A DNA stretch of 64,000 bases from Shinella zoogloeoides (GCF_030733845.1 NZ_CP132311.1:2979501-3043500); one strand, 5' to 3'. Positions 9,314 to 18,837 are shown, numbered from the stretch's first letter. Notes: generated by a model from the sequence alone, not told the origin. Numbers and translations are program-made.

Positions 9314-9432
9314 CATTTCCGCCTCCTCCATGAACGCCCGGCCTCCTCCGGCAGGGATATCTGGTGGCGAAGAATAGGCCGCGGCGGGGCGTCAGACTTG
9401 GACGGCGCCGTCCCGGCTTTTGGACAAAAGCG

Positions 9433-10359
9433 TCAATGGCAGCGCGCGACCGCACCCGGCGTCGTGCCGTATTTCTTGCGGAACTCGCGGTAGAAATAGG
9501 AGAGGTCGTTGAAGCCGCAGTCGAAGGCGACGGCGGTGACGCCTTCGGCAAGCTGGTCCCCCTTGCGGGTGGAAAGCCGCGCATGGGCCAGCTCCAGCCG
9601 GCGGTTGAGCAGCCTGTGCCCGGGCGTCTCGCCGAGCGGCCGGAAATGCCGCTGCAACATGCGCTCCGAAACGTTGAGGCGGACGGCAAGCTCACGCGGC
9701 CCGAAGGCGGGATCGGCCCTGTGGCGGTCGATCATCGCCAGCGCGCGCGACAGCAGCGTCTCGGCCGGCGTCGCGGCACCCATGACGCGCGTCGAATGCA
9801 GGTAGGCGCCAATGAGGCAGAGGAACGCCTCGCCGAGCTGCGCCTGCGCGCCCTCCTCCAGCAGCATCTTGGCGATGACGGCGCGCATGGCGAGCCAGAG
9901 CGGATCGTCGCGCGAGATCGCAAGCCCCCCGGTGCAGAGAGTGCCGAAGCGGTGCACCATCTCCTCGCGCGGAATGTGCAGCGACACCTGGTTCGAGCGC
10001 TCGCCGCGATAGAGGAAGGTCGAAGGCTTGACGGAATCGACAAGGAACATGTCGCCGGGCAAAAGCTCCGCGACATGATCGCCCTGCTCGACGCGACATT
10101 GCCCGGCATCCTGCACCAGCAGGAAGAAGTGCTCGCCGGGATCCTGCCGGATGGAGCGGGTGTTGCGCGCGACCTCGGAGGCATCGAGCGCGACGATCGC
10201 CGTATCGAACGGCCCGACGCGGCGCGTGGCGACGTCGCCGTTGACGACGCCCGTCCGCCGCATGGGCTCCAGATCGAACGAGCCGCAGACCCGCCTGATC
10301 TCCGCTTCGAGGATTTCTACCGGCACCGGCTTGTGTCCCGGCGTCATCAGCGACTGCAT
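9433..10359 (-). CDS. feaR: AraC-family activator, FeaR-like
   Basis: Regulator of 308 residues: an N-terminal AraC-binding-like region, then a C-terminal double helix-turn-helix with AVAFDCGFNDLSYFYREFRKKYGTTPG. In E. coli FeaR activates tynA and feaB in response to aromatic amines or aldehydes. The same three functions are adjacent here in the order regulator, dehydrogenase, oxidase, all on one strand. The start is the ATG of MQSLMTPGHK; an upstream ATG at 10398 is possible. The gene follows the paa hydratase/dehydrogenase by 78 nt, so read-through from that operon is possible. Confidence 0.82.
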   Translation of the reverse strand: MQSLMTPGHKPVPVEILEAEIRRVCGSFDLEPMRRTGVVNGDVATRRVGPFDTAIVALDASEVARNTRSIRQDPGEHFFLLVQDAGQCRVEQGDHVAELLPGDMFLVDSVKPSTFLYRGERSNQVSLHIPREEMVHRFGTLCTGGLAISRDDPLWLAMRAVIAKMLLEEGAQAQLGEAFLCLIGAYLHSTRVMGAATPAETLLSRALAMIDRHRADPAFGPRELAVRLNVSERMLQRHFRPLGETPGHRLLNRRLELAHARLSTRKGDQLAEGVTAVAFDCGFNDLSYFYREFRKKYGTTPGAVARCH

Positions 10360-10437
10360 CGTGCCCTCCCGGCTCCAGCAGAATGCCTGTTCTCCCAAAA
10401 CTATCTCATCACAGTCCGCAGCGCTTGCCTATCGCCC

Positions 10438-12498
10438 TCACCCGGCGAGCGCCGAAAAACCGCCGGCTTCAGCGGCCCGGCGCAGGCCTTCGCACGGCGG
10501 CTCGGCCAGACCGTCCGCCGAAAGCCGGTCGAGCACGGCCACGACCGCGGCAAGGCCGCGCGCCTCGGCATAGTGCATCGGCCCCCCGCGCCAGCGCGGA
10601 AAGCCGTAGCCGTGGATCTTGACGAGGTCGATATCGGCAGCGCGCAGGGCCACGCGCTCCTCCAGGATTCGCGTTGCCTCGTTGACCATCGGCAGGACGA
10701 TCGCGTCGGCGATCTCCGCCTCCTCCCACCGCCGCTGCGGCCGGCCCGCGGCCTCTTCCGCGATGATCGCCGCCACGGCATCCGACGGTTTCGGCGTGCG
10801 GTCGCCCGGCTGGTAGTCGTACCAGCCGCCGGCGGACTTCTGGCCGAATCGCTCGATGGCGCAGAGCCGGTCGGCAACGGGGGCGAAGGGCGTTTCGCCG
10901 CGTGCGCGGGCGGCCTTGCGCTGGAAGGCGGCGATGTCGAGCCCGCCGAGGTCCTGCGCCTCGAAAGGTCCCATCGGCAGGCCAAAGGCGCGCATGGCGG
11001 CATCGACCGACGCGGGCGTCGCACCCGACAGCACAAGCCGCTCGGCCTGCGCGCGCGTCACCTTCAGGATGCGGTTGCCGATGAAGCCGTCGCAGATGCC
11101 GGCGCGCACCGGGATCTTTCCGAGCTGGCGGGCCAGTGCAAAGCCTGCGGCCAGCACCTCCGGCGCGGTCGCGTCGGTCGGCACGATCTCCAGCAGCTTC
11201 ATCACATGGGCGGGGCTGAAGAAATGCAGGCCGAGGAATCGCTCCGGGTGACGGACGCCCTCGCTGATGGCGTTAGGGTCGAGATAGGACGTGTTGGTGG
11301 CGAGCACCGCATCCGGCCGGCAAATCTCCGAAAGCCTTGCGAAGACCGCGCGCTTGACGTCGATATCCTCGAAGACCGCCTCGATCACGAGGTCCGTATC
11401 GGCAAGGAGATCATAATCGTCTGCGCCGACGACACCCGCCATGCGCTCGTCCGCAACGGCTTGCGGGATGCGGTTGCGCTTCACCGACCCGTCATAGATG
11501 GCGCGGACATTGGCAAGCCCCCGCTCGACCGCGTCCTTGTCGCGCTCGATCAGCACCACCGGGAGGCCGGCGTCGCGCAGTGCCGCAGCGATACCCGCGC
11601 CCATCGTTCCGCCACCGATGACGGCGGCGGAGCGGATGGCGCGCGGCGTGATACCGGCAAGCTCCGGCGGGCGCGGCGCGGCGCGCTCGGCGAAAAAGAC
11701 GTGGCGCAGGGCCGCCGCCTGCGCCGAGCCGCGCAGCTCCAGAAACGTCTCGCGCTCGAACGCCATGGCGCTTGCGAAATCCGCTTCGCTCGCCCTGCGC
11801 ACGGAGGCAAGCGCCCGGAGCGGGGCGACCTCGCGCTTCGCCTTCGCGGCCACGGCTTTTTCGGCGGTCTCCCATAAGCCGGCTTCGACTGGCGGCACGA
11901 CACGCTCGGAGATCGGCTGCGGGACGGGCTTTCCGGCGATGTCGCCTGCAAAGGCGATCGCACCGGCGCGCAGGTCGCCGTCGATCAGCGCGTCGACGAG
12001 GCCGAGGCCCTCTGCCTTCCTCGCGCCGACCGGGCTGCCGCCCGTCACCAGATCGACGGCGGCGGCCGGGCCGATCAGGCGCGGCAAGCGCACCGTGCCG
12101 CCGGCACCGGGGATGATGCCGAGCCTGACTTCCGGCAGGCCGAGGCTGGCGGAGGGGACCGCGACGCGATACGCGCAGCCGAGCGCCACTTCGAGGCCGC
12201 CGCCGAGCGCGCTGCCATGGATCGCCGCGACCCAGGGTTTCCTCGCGCCTTCGATGCGTGCCACCACATCCGGCAGGTGCGGCGGCTGCGGCGGCTTGCC
12301 GAATTCGTTGACGTCAGCCCCGGCAATGAAGGTGCGGCCGGCGCAGATCAGCACGACGGCCCTGACCGCCGCATCCGCGTCGAGCTCCGCCACCGCGTCC
12401 ACGAGCGCCTGGCGCAGCGCCTGCGACAGCGCGTTGACGGGCGGATTGTCGACAGTGACGACGGCGACGGTGTCTTCGCGGGCAATGGTGACGGTCAT
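10438..12498 (-). CDS. Bifunctional enoyl-CoA hydratase / 3-hydroxyacyl-CoA dehydrogenase (PaaF+PaaH role)
   Basis: Fusion enzyme of 686 residues. The N-terminal crotonase domain (~1-190) has an oxyanion region GSALGGGLEVALGC and Glu-bearing LPEVRLGIIPGAGGT. The central NAD-binding domain (~295-480) starts at AAVIGGGTMGAGIAA, has NTSYLDPNAIS, and the catalytic His is in LHFFSPAHVMKLLEIV. C-terminal dehydrogenase domains follow (KSAGGWYDY, GYGFPRWRGGP). It is the last gene of the paaN-ABC operon, 4 nt after the transporter ATPase. No separate paaF or paaH is visible, so it probably supplies both steps: hydration of 2,3-dehydroadipyl-CoA and oxidation to 3-oxoadipyl-CoA. Confidence 0.88.
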   Translation of the reverse strand: MTVTIAREDTVAVVTVDNPPVNALSQALRQALVDAVAELDADAAVRAVVLICAGRTFIAGADVNEFGKPPQPPHLPDVVARIEGARKPWVAAIHGSALGGGLEVALGCAYRVAVPSASLGLPEVRLGIIPGAGGTVRLPRLIGPAAAVDLVTGGSPVGARKAEGLGLVDALIDGDLRAGAIAFAGDIAGKPVPQPISERVVPPVEAGLWETAEKAVAAKAKREVAPLRALASVRRASEADFASAMAFERETFLELRGSAQAAALRHVFFAERAAPRPPELAGITPRAIRSAAVIGGGTMGAGIAAALRDAGLPVVLIERDKDAVERGLANVRAIYDGSVKRNRIPQAVADERMAGVVGADDYDLLADTDLVIEAVFEDIDVKRAVFARLSEICRPDAVLATNTSYLDPNAISEGVRHPERFLGLHFFSPAHVMKLLEIVPTDATAPEVLAAGFALARQLGKIPVRAGICDGFIGNRILKVTRAQAERLVLSGATPASVDAAMRAFGLPMGPFEAQDLGGLDIAAFQRKAARARGETPFAPVADRLCAIERFGQKSAGGWYDYQPGDRTPKPSDAVAAIIAEEAAGRPQRRWEEAEIADAIVLPMVNEATRILEERVALRAADIDLVKIHGYGFPRWRGGPMHYAEARGLAAVVAVLDRLSADGLAEPPCEGLRRAAEAGGFSALAG

Positions 12499-12502
12499 GG
12501 TG

Positions 12503-13204
12503 TCAAATTCCCAGGTAAGCGGCGCGGATGCGCTCGTCCGCGATCAGGTCGGCGGCGGGGCCGGACATGGTGATGCGCCCCGTCTCCATGACATAGCCGC
12601 GATCGGCGACGGAGAGCGCGCCGAAGGCGTTCTGCTCGACGAGGAGCACGGTGACGCCGAGCGCCTTCATGCTTTTCACCACGTCGAAGATCTGCGCGAC
12701 GAGGATCGGGGCGAGACCCATGCTCGGCTCGTCGAGCAGCAGGCAGGACGGGCGCGCCATCAGCGCGCGGGCGATCGCCAGCATCTGCTGCTGACCGCCG
12801 GAAAGGCCGCCCGCCGCAAGGTTGCGCTTTTCCTTCAGGATCGGGAACATGGCGAAGGCGTCTTCCCTATCGCGATCCACCTTGTCGTCGGAAAAGAGAT
12901 AGGCGCCGAGGCGCAGGTTCTCCTCCACCGTGAGGTTGGTGAAGATCTGCCGGCCCTCCGGCGACTGGGAGAGCCCCCGTTGCACGCGGCGATGCGCCGG
13001 CACCGTCGTCAGCACTTCCCCGCGGAAGTGGATGGAGCCCGCCGAGACCGGCTGGATGCCGGAGAGGCATTTGAGCAGCGTCGTCTTGCCCGCGCCGTTC
13101 GCGCCCACCACCGTGACGATCTCGCCCGAGGCGACATCGAGGTCGATGCCGTGCAGCACCTCGATACGGCCGTAGCGCGAGCGCAGTCCCTCAACCGTCA
13201 GCAT
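12503..13204 (-). CDS. livF: Liv-type ABC transporter ATP-binding protein (LivF-like)
   Basis: ATPase of 233 residues. Walker A is GANGAGKTT, signature LSGGQQQM, Walker B CLLLDEPSMGLAP, and the switch His is replaced in the LLVEQN motif, as is normal for LivF proteins. It overlaps the LivG-like gene by 14 nt. Together with the other Liv-like genes it forms a HAAT-class importer embedded in the paa operon, which suggests uptake of phenylacetate or a related aromatic acid rather than amino acids. Confidence 0.88.
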   Translation of the reverse strand: MLTVEGLRSRYGRIEVLHGIDLDVASGEIVTVVGANGAGKTTLLKCLSGIQPVSAGSIHFRGEVLTTVPAHRRVQRGLSQSPEGRQIFTNLTVEENLRLGAYLFSDDKVDRDREDAFAMFPILKEKRNLAAGGLSGGQQQMLAIARALMARPSCLLLDEPSMGLAPILVAQIFDVVKSMKALGVTVLLVEQNAFGALSVADRGYVMETGRITMSGPAADLIADERIRAAYLGI

Positions 13205-13976
13205 TCTGGGCCTCCGCCGCCTGGGCACCGAGATAGGCTTCGACGACGCGCGGATCGCGCGCGATCGCCGCCGGCTCGCCCTCGGCGATTTTCTCGCCAT
13301 GATCGAGCACCACGATATGGTTTGAAATGCGCATGACCATCTTCATATCGTGCTCCACCAGCAGGATCGAAACACCCTCGGCCGCGACCTTGGCGATGAG
13401 ATGGTCGATCTCCTCCGTCTCGACGGCATTGCAGCCGGCGGCCGGCTCGTCGAGCAGCAGCACGCGCGGCTTCAGCGCCAGCGCGCGGGCGATTTCCAGA
13501 CGCTTCAGCGCGCCGTAGGAGAGCGAGCCCGCCTCCTGCTCGGCGGCACGGCCGAGGCCAACGCGCTCCAGCAGTGTGCGGGCGCTCTCTTCAGATGCCT
13601 TGCTGCGCCGGCGCGCGGCGGGCAGCGAGAAGAGATCGGCGAAGACCGAACCGCGCTCATGCAGGTGATGGCCGGCGACGGCGTTTTCGAGCACGCTCAT
13701 TGACTGGAATATCTGCAAGTTCTGGAAGGTGCGCGACAGGCCGCGTCGGGCGAGCAGGTGCGGCGGCATGCGCGTGACGTCCTCGCCATCCAGCGCGACG
13801 CGGCCGCGCGCCGGGGCATAGACGCCTGAAATCATGTTGAACAGCGTCGTCTTGCCGGCCCCGTTCGGGCCGATGACGGAGACGATCTCGCCGGGTTTTA
13901 ACGAGAAGCCGACATCGTTGACGGCGCGCAGGCCGCCGAAATCGATCCCGAGACCTTCGATCTGAAGCAGGCTCAT
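13191..13976 (-). CDS. livG: Liv-type ABC transporter ATP-binding protein (LivG-like)
   Basis: ATPase of 261 residues with Walker A GPNGAGKTT, the LivG hallmark SRTFQNLQIFQSMSVLENA, Walker B VLLLDEPAAGCN and switch LLVEHDM. The signature reads LSYGALKRLEIARAL, the degenerate form usual in LivG. The start overlaps the permease stop by 4 nt (ATGA). It pairs with the LivF-like ATPase as a heterodimer. Confidence 0.88.
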   Translation of the reverse strand: MSLLQIEGLGIDFGGLRAVNDVGFSLKPGEIVSVIGPNGAGKTTLFNMISGVYAPARGRVALDGEDVTRMPPHLLARRGLSRTFQNLQIFQSMSVLENAVAGHHLHERGSVFADLFSLPAARRRSKASEESARTLLERVGLGRAAEQEAGSLSYGALKRLEIARALALKPRVLLLDEPAAGCNAVETEEIDHLIAKVAAEGVSILLVEHDMKMVMRISNHIVVLDHGEKIAEGEPAAIARDPRVVEAYLGAQAAEAQNADG

Positions 13977-14929
13977 TCTCCCCTCCCCCGGATGCGGCGG
14001 CCGATGGAGGGCAGCAGGCCCTCGCGCATGAAGATCATCACGAGCATCATGACGAGGCCGAGCATGAGCTGTTCGTATTCCTGGAAGATCGTCAGCACCT
14101 GCGGCAATGTCGTCAGGATCGCCGCGCCGAGGATGGCCCCGAGCACGGACCCCGCCCCGCCGAGCACCGTCATGGTGACCATCTCGATGGAGTGCATGAA
14201 GCCGGCGACATCGGGCGTGATGAACTTGTTCTGCAGCGCCAGCAGCGAGCCCGACACCGAGGCATAGACCGCCGAGATGACGAAGGCGACGAGCTTGTAA
14301 TGCGCGACGTCGACGCCGACCGTGCGGGCGGCGATCTCCGAACCGTGCAGCGCCCGGAGCGCCCGGCCTGTGGGGCTGTGGTAGAGGTTGAGCGCGAGCC
14401 ACGCGCCGAGCACCAGCACGAGGCCGGAGAAGGCATACCAGAACTCGGTGTTGGAGAGGTCGATGCCGATGGCCTTGAGGACGGCGCGCAGGCCGAGTTC
14501 CGGCACCGCCATGCCGTCGGGCCCGCCGGTGAGCTGCGCCTCGTTCGACAGGACCATGGAGACGAGGATGCCGAAGCCGAGGCTGGCGACGGCGAGGTAA
14601 TAGCCCTTGAGACGCAGGATCGGCCGGCCGACGAGATAGGCGATGGCTGCCGAAAGAAGTGCCCCGAGCAGGGCTGCCAGCGCCGGATGCCAGCCGAGAT
14701 GGGCCGGCGCGAGCGCGCAGGCATAGGCGCCGATGCCGGCGAAACCCGCATGGCCCAGACTGATCTGGCCGGCATAGCCGATGAGGATGACGAGGCCCGT
14801 CACCGCAACCCCGTTGACGAAGATCAGCGAGCCGACGCGGAAATAGTAGGACGACGGGAAGAAGACCGGCGCGACGGCGATGACCGCGGCGAGGATGAGA
14901 AGCATGGTCGCCTTGCTGGAGAGCCGCAT
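13973..14929 (-). CDS. livM: Liv-type ABC transporter permease (LivM-like)
   Basis: Permease of 318 residues with about nine hydrophobic helices and the family motif GYAGQISLGHAGFAGIGAY, followed by LRLKGYYLAVASLGFG. It pairs with the LivH-like permease encoded 2 nt upstream. The strand, tight spacing and position in the paa region point to an aromatic-acid importer; the ligand is not shown by sequence. Confidence 0.88.
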   Translation of the reverse strand: MRLSSKATMLLILAAVIAVAPVFFPSSYYFRVGSLIFVNGVAVTGLVILIGYAGQISLGHAGFAGIGAYACALAPAHLGWHPALAALLGALLSAAIAYLVGRPILRLKGYYLAVASLGFGILVSMVLSNEAQLTGGPDGMAVPELGLRAVLKAIGIDLSNTEFWYAFSGLVLVLGAWLALNLYHSPTGRALRALHGSEIAARTVGVDVAHYKLVAFVISAVYASVSGSLLALQNKFITPDVAGFMHSIEMVTMTVLGGAGSVLGAILGAAILTTLPQVLTIFQEYEQLMLGLVMMLVMIFMREGLLPSIGRRIRGRGE

Positions 14930-14931
14930 GG

Positions 14932-15804
14932 TCACACCCGATCCGTCGACTTGCGGCCGAAGAGGCCCTGCGGCATGGCGAAAAGCACGGCGAGGATGAC
15001 GACGAAGGCGGCCGCATCCTTGTATTGCGAGCTGATATAGCCCGCCGTCATCGCCTCCAGCACGCCGAGCAGCAGGCCGCCGACCAGCGCGCCCTTGGGA
15101 TTGCCCATGCCGCCGAGCATGGCGGCGGCAAAGCCCTTGAGGGCCAGCGCGAGGCCAACATCGTAGCTCGTCAGCGTGATCGGCGTCACCAGCACGCCGG
15201 CAAGCGCGCCGATGGCGGCGGACATGGCGAAGGAGAGCGTCATCACGTAATTGGTGTTGATGCCGACGAGCTGCGCGGCCACGCGGTTGTTCGCCGTCGC
15301 CAGCACGGCGTGGCCGATCAGCGTGCGCGTGAAGAACAGCCAGAGACAGACGAAGACGGCAAGCGCGCCGGCAATCACCCACAGGCTCTGCGGCAGGATG
15401 GTCGCGCCGCCGACGAGGATCGGCTGGTCGCCGGAAAAGGCCGGGAAGCGGTGGATCTGCTTGTCGAAGACGAGCTGCGTCGCGCCGCGGATGAAGATGG
15501 ACGCGCCGATGGTGATGATGATGAGCGAGACGACCGGCGCCCCGCGCGCCGGCTCGATGGCAAGCTTGTTGAGCGCCACGCCGATGGCCGCCGTCGCGAC
15601 GATGGCGATGAGCGCGGCAAGCGGCAGCGGCAGGCCCGCGGCATGGGCGAAGAAGGTGATCATGCCGCCGAGCATGACGAATTCGCCCTGGGCGAAGTTC
15701 ACGACATCGGAGGCATTGTAGATGATCGTGAAGCCGAGGGCGACCAGCGCATAGACGGCGCCGACCGTGATCCCGGAGAGGAGAAATTGCAGGAGTTCGG
15801 GCAT
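14932..15804 (-). CDS. livH: Liv-type ABC transporter permease (LivH-like)
   Basis: Permease of 290 residues, mostly hydrophobic, with the LivH motif VVNFAQGEFVMLGG and the C-terminal loop GGMGNPKGALVGGLLLG. The ATG of MPELLQFLLSG was chosen because the family starts immediately with this hydrophobic helix; an in-frame extension upstream is polar. It follows the binding-protein gene by 70 nt, a gap that carries a perfect 10-bp stem. Confidence 0.88.
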   Translation of the reverse strand: MPELLQFLLSGITVGAVYALVALGFTIIYNASDVVNFAQGEFVMLGGMITFFAHAAGLPLPLAALIAIVATAAIGVALNKLAIEPARGAPVVSLIIITIGASIFIRGATQLVFDKQIHRFPAFSGDQPILVGGATILPQSLWVIAGALAVFVCLWLFFTRTLIGHAVLATANNRVAAQLVGINTNYVMTLSFAMSAAIGALAGVLVTPITLTSYDVGLALALKGFAAAMLGGMGNPKGALVGGLLLGVLEAMTAGYISSQYKDAAAFVVILAVLFAMPQGLFGRKSTDRV

Positions 15805-15833
15805 GGATGCCTCCGCGTTCCGAGCGACGGTTT

Positions 15834-15868
15834 CCGCCGGCCCCATCCTTCTCGGAGCGGGCCGGCGG
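15834..15868 (-). promoter_or_regulatory. Stem-loop between binding-protein and LivH-like genes
   Basis: CCGCCGGCCC (15834-15843) pairs perfectly with GGGCCGGCGG (15859-15868) around a 15-nt loop, immediately after the binding-protein stop. No T-run follows on the transcribed strand, so mRNA 3'-end protection or partial termination is more likely than full termination. The role is inferred. Confidence 0.55.
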
Positions 15869-15874
15869 GCTCGA

Positions 15875-17026
15875 TTACTCGACGATCTTCCAGCCGCCCT
15901 TTTCGATCTGCAGCATGCGGAAGGCCGAGAGGTCGAGGCCGAGATGGTCCTCGGCCGTCATGGTGACGGTGCCCGTGGTCCCGACAAGACCCTTCGTTCC
16001 CTCGATCGCATCGCGGATGGCCGCGGGCTCGGCACTGCCCGCCCGCGTGATGGCATCGACGAGGATGCGCAGCGCGTCATGGGCATAGCCGCCGAAGGTC
16101 GAGACCGGCTTGCCGGTCGCCTTCTCGTAGGCTTCCTTGTAGGCGACGACGACCGCACGCTGCGGGTCGCTTTCCGGCAGCAGGCCGGCAACGAGCAGCG
16201 CCGTGCCCGGCAGGCGCACGCCTTCGGCCGCGTCCGCGCCGGCAAGCTCGATGAAGCCGTCCGAGGCGACGCCATGCGACTGGTAGAGCGGCAGGCCAAC
16301 GGCAAGCTGGGCATAGTTGCGCGTGACGATCGCCGGTCCCTGGCCGAAGCCGGGGTTGAGCACGGCCTGGATGCCCTCCTTGCCCTTGATGTTGGTGAGC
16401 TGCGGCGTCATGTCGGCATCGGTCGGGCCGTAGGTCTCGTCGGCAAGGACCTCGATGCCGTATTCGCCGATGATCTCCAGGCACTGCTTCTTCATGGAGG
16501 CGCCGAACCCGTCGGAGCCGGAGATCATGCCGATCTTCGTGATGCCGGCCTTCTTCATGTCCTCAAAGATCTTCGCGCAGGCCATGCGATCGGTGTGCGG
16601 CGTCTTGAAGGTATAGGGCTGCACCGGATCGATGATCTCGATGGCGCCGGCAAGCGAGATGAACGGCACTTCGGCATCCTCGAAGACCGGGATGATGGCC
16701 ATGGATGTGCCGGTGGTCGTGCCGCCGATCACGGCGACCACTTCGTCGTCCTCGACGAGGCGGGTCGCGAAGGTGCGCGCCTTGTTCGGGTCGCCGCCGT
16801 CGTCATAGATGACGAGCTCCAGCTTCTCGCCGTTGACGCCGCCGGCCGCGTTAATCTCCTCGACCAGCATCTTCAGCGTCTTGGCTTCCGGATCGCCGAG
16901 GAAGGAGGCGGGGCCGGTCTCGGAAATGGTGGCGCCGATCTTGATGCCGGCAAAAGCGGGCGCGGCAAGGCCGAGGACCAGCGCCAGGGTGCCGGCAAGC
17001 GCCGTGGTGGTGAGCGAAAATTTCAT
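15875..17026 (-). CDS. Liv-type periplasmic binding protein, probable aromatic-acid binder
   Basis: Periplasmic protein of 383 residues in the Leu/Ile/Val-binding (Peripla_BP_6) family. A signal peptide is visible (MKFSLTTTALAGTLALVLGLAAPAFA). The mature start GIKIGATISETGPASFLGDPEAK matches the family's N-terminal ligand loop, and the central region has AVIGGTTTGTSMAIIPVFE. It lies 49 nt after paaN, in one operon with the permeases, ATPases and the hydratase/dehydrogenase. Phenylacetate or 4-hydroxyphenylacetate is the inferred ligand; branched-chain amino acids cannot be excluded by sequence. Confidence 0.85.
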   Translation of the reverse strand: MKFSLTTTALAGTLALVLGLAAPAFAGIKIGATISETGPASFLGDPEAKTLKMLVEEINAAGGVNGEKLELVIYDDGGDPNKARTFATRLVEDDEVVAVIGGTTTGTSMAIIPVFEDAEVPFISLAGAIEIIDPVQPYTFKTPHTDRMACAKIFEDMKKAGITKIGMISGSDGFGASMKKQCLEIIGEYGIEVLADETYGPTDADMTPQLTNIKGKEGIQAVLNPGFGQGPAIVTRNYAQLAVGLPLYQSHGVASDGFIELAGADAAEGVRLPGTALLVAGLLPESDPQRAVVVAYKEAYEKATGKPVSTFGGYAHDALRILVDAITRAGSAEPAAIRDAIEGTKGLVGTTGTVTMTAEDHLGLDLSAFRMLQIEKGGWKIVE

Positions 17027-17075
17027 GTCGGTTTCTCCTCCCAACAAAGACAAAGGGTTAAAGCGAAAACTCCTC

Positions 17076-18737
17076 TCACGCCGCCGCAGGGCGGCGCCAC
17101 ATCGCCACGCGGAACCGGTTCGCGACGAAAGCCGCATCCGTCAGGCTGGCATTGCCCGCCGGATTGGCACCGGTGACGTGGAAATCGCTGAAGGCGGCGC
17201 TCTGGTTCACATAGATGCCGCCGGTCAGGTTGACCGAAAGATTGACGCCCGCCGTTGCAAAGCGATCGGCGGCGGCAAGGATCTGCGCCTCGTCGGTGGC
17301 GTAGAGCGCGGCGGTGATCGCGCCCTTGCGCTCGGCAAGCTCCGCGGCGCGGTCCACGCCCTCGGCGGCGTCATCGACGGTGACGACGAAGGTGATGGGG
17401 CCGAAGCGCTCCTGCCCATAAGCCTCACCATCCGACGCGTCGACGGCGAGGATCAGCGGGGTCGCCGTGCGCGCATCGTCCAGCCCTTCGACCGGCGCGG
17501 AATCGCGCACGATGCGGCCGAGCGGCCGGACGGTCGCGATGCGGGCGAGCGTCGCGGGATTGGCGATGGCCCCGCAGACGCCGGCCGCGCGGGCCGGATC
17601 GGCAAGCAGCCCGTCGACGGCGGCGGCGATGCCGGCCGCGACCTCGTCGAAGCTCTTGTGCCCCTCGTTCGTCGCGATGCCGCCGCGCGGCACGAAGATA
17701 TCCTGCGGTGCCGTGCACATCTGGCCGGAATAGAGCGACAGCGAGAAGGCGATGTTGCCGCACATGCCGGCAAAGTCGTCGGTGGCGCCGATGACGATGG
17801 AATTGACGCCAGCCTCTTCCGTGTAGACGTCCGCATTGCCGGCATTTTCGCGCACCCAGCTCCCGAAGCTGTTGGAGCCGGTATAGTCGACGATGGCGAT
17901 GGCCGGATGGCGGACGAGGTCCTTGGTGATCTCGGAGCCGGGCTCGTCTGTGGCAAGCAGCACTATATCGGCCGCAAAGCCTTCTTCCACCAGCACCTGC
18001 CTGATGATCTCCACGGTGATGGCGAGCGGCAGGATCGCCGCCGGATGCGGCTTGACGATGACGGTGTTGCCGGTGGCAAGGCTGGCGAAAAGCCCCGGAT
18101 AGCTGTTCCAGGTCGGGAAGGTATTGCAGCCGATCACCAGCGCAACGCCGCGCGGAACGATGCGCCAGTGCTTTTCCATGACGATCGGCGCGCCCTTGCC
18201 CTGCTGCTTGGTCCAGGTCGCCTGCCGCGGCGTGCGGGTCATCTCGGCATGGGCATAGGCGACGGCCTCCAGACCGCGATCCTGCGCATGCGGGCCGCCG
18301 GCCTGGAAGGCCATGGCGAAGGCCTGGCCGGTCGTGTGCATGACGGCATTGGCCATCTCGAAGCTGCGGGCATTGAGGCGAGCGAGGATCTCAAGGCAGA
18401 TGCCGACACGCACCTGCGGCTCGGCGGCCGCCCATTGCGGGGCGGCGGCACGCGAGGCGGAAACCAGCATGTCGACGGAGGCTGCGGGATAGGCGATGCC
18501 GAGAGCCGGTCCGTAAGGTGAGACTTCCGCGCCGACCGTGCGCTCGGAAGGGTGGTCGGGGAGGTCGAACGTCTTGCCGAGCCGGGCCTCGTAAGCGGCA
18601 AGCCCATCGTCCCTGGCGGTTTCGCCATAGATCTTGCCGCTCGGCACTTCCGGATAGGGCGACCAGAAATCGCGCTTTGCAGCCGCTTCCAGTGCGGCGT
18701 CCAGCGTCGGACGATGGCGCTCGAAAAGTCCGGTCAT
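17076..18737 (-). CDS. paaN: Phenylacetate degradation aldehyde dehydrogenase-family protein PaaN
   Basis: ALDH-superfamily protein of 553 residues matching PaaN. It contains NTFPTWNSYPGLFASLATGN (substrate/cofactor region), VDYTGSNSFGSW and a probable nucleophilic Cys in SLYSGQMCTAPQDIFVP. PaaN proteins are found in paa clusters and are thought to act on the ring-opened semialdehyde, the reaction also carried by the N-terminal domain of PaaZ. A full-length paaZ is also present here, so the role of paaN is uncertain. It is the first gene of a long leftward operon and divergent from paaG across a TetR-type operator. Confidence 0.88.
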   Translation of the reverse strand: MTGLFERHRPTLDAALEAAAKRDFWSPYPEVPSGKIYGETARDDGLAAYEARLGKTFDLPDHPSERTVGAEVSPYGPALGIAYPAASVDMLVSASRAAAPQWAAAEPQVRVGICLEILARLNARSFEMANAVMHTTGQAFAMAFQAGGPHAQDRGLEAVAYAHAEMTRTPRQATWTKQQGKGAPIVMEKHWRIVPRGVALVIGCNTFPTWNSYPGLFASLATGNTVIVKPHPAAILPLAITVEIIRQVLVEEGFAADIVLLATDEPGSEITKDLVRHPAIAIVDYTGSNSFGSWVRENAGNADVYTEEAGVNSIVIGATDDFAGMCGNIAFSLSLYSGQMCTAPQDIFVPRGGIATNEGHKSFDEVAAGIAAAVDGLLADPARAAGVCGAIANPATLARIATVRPLGRIVRDSAPVEGLDDARTATPLILAVDASDGEAYGQERFGPITFVVTVDDAAEGVDRAAELAERKGAITAALYATDEAQILAAADRFATAGVNLSVNLTGGIYVNQSAAFSDFHVTGANPAGNASLTDAAFVANRFRVAMWRRPAAA

Positions 18738-18771
18738 GACCTGTTCCTCCCAGTCAGTGCTTTTATAATTG

Positions 18772-18785
18772 ACTGACCGGTCGGT
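18772..18785. promoter_or_regulatory. TetR-type operator in the paaN/paaG divergent promoter
   Basis: ACTGACCGGTCGGT is an imperfect 14-bp palindrome with core GACCGGTC, centred in the 100-bp region between paaN and paaG. A near-identical 14-mer lies upstream of paaJ (30586-30599). The likely ligand is the TetR-family regulator encoded at 21553. Seen: the two matching sites. Inferred: the protein that binds them. Confidence 0.7.
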
Positions 18786-18837
18786 TTATGCAAGAGTTTT
18801 TTTACGGTCGCCAGTGGGAGGGCGACAGGGAGGTCCA

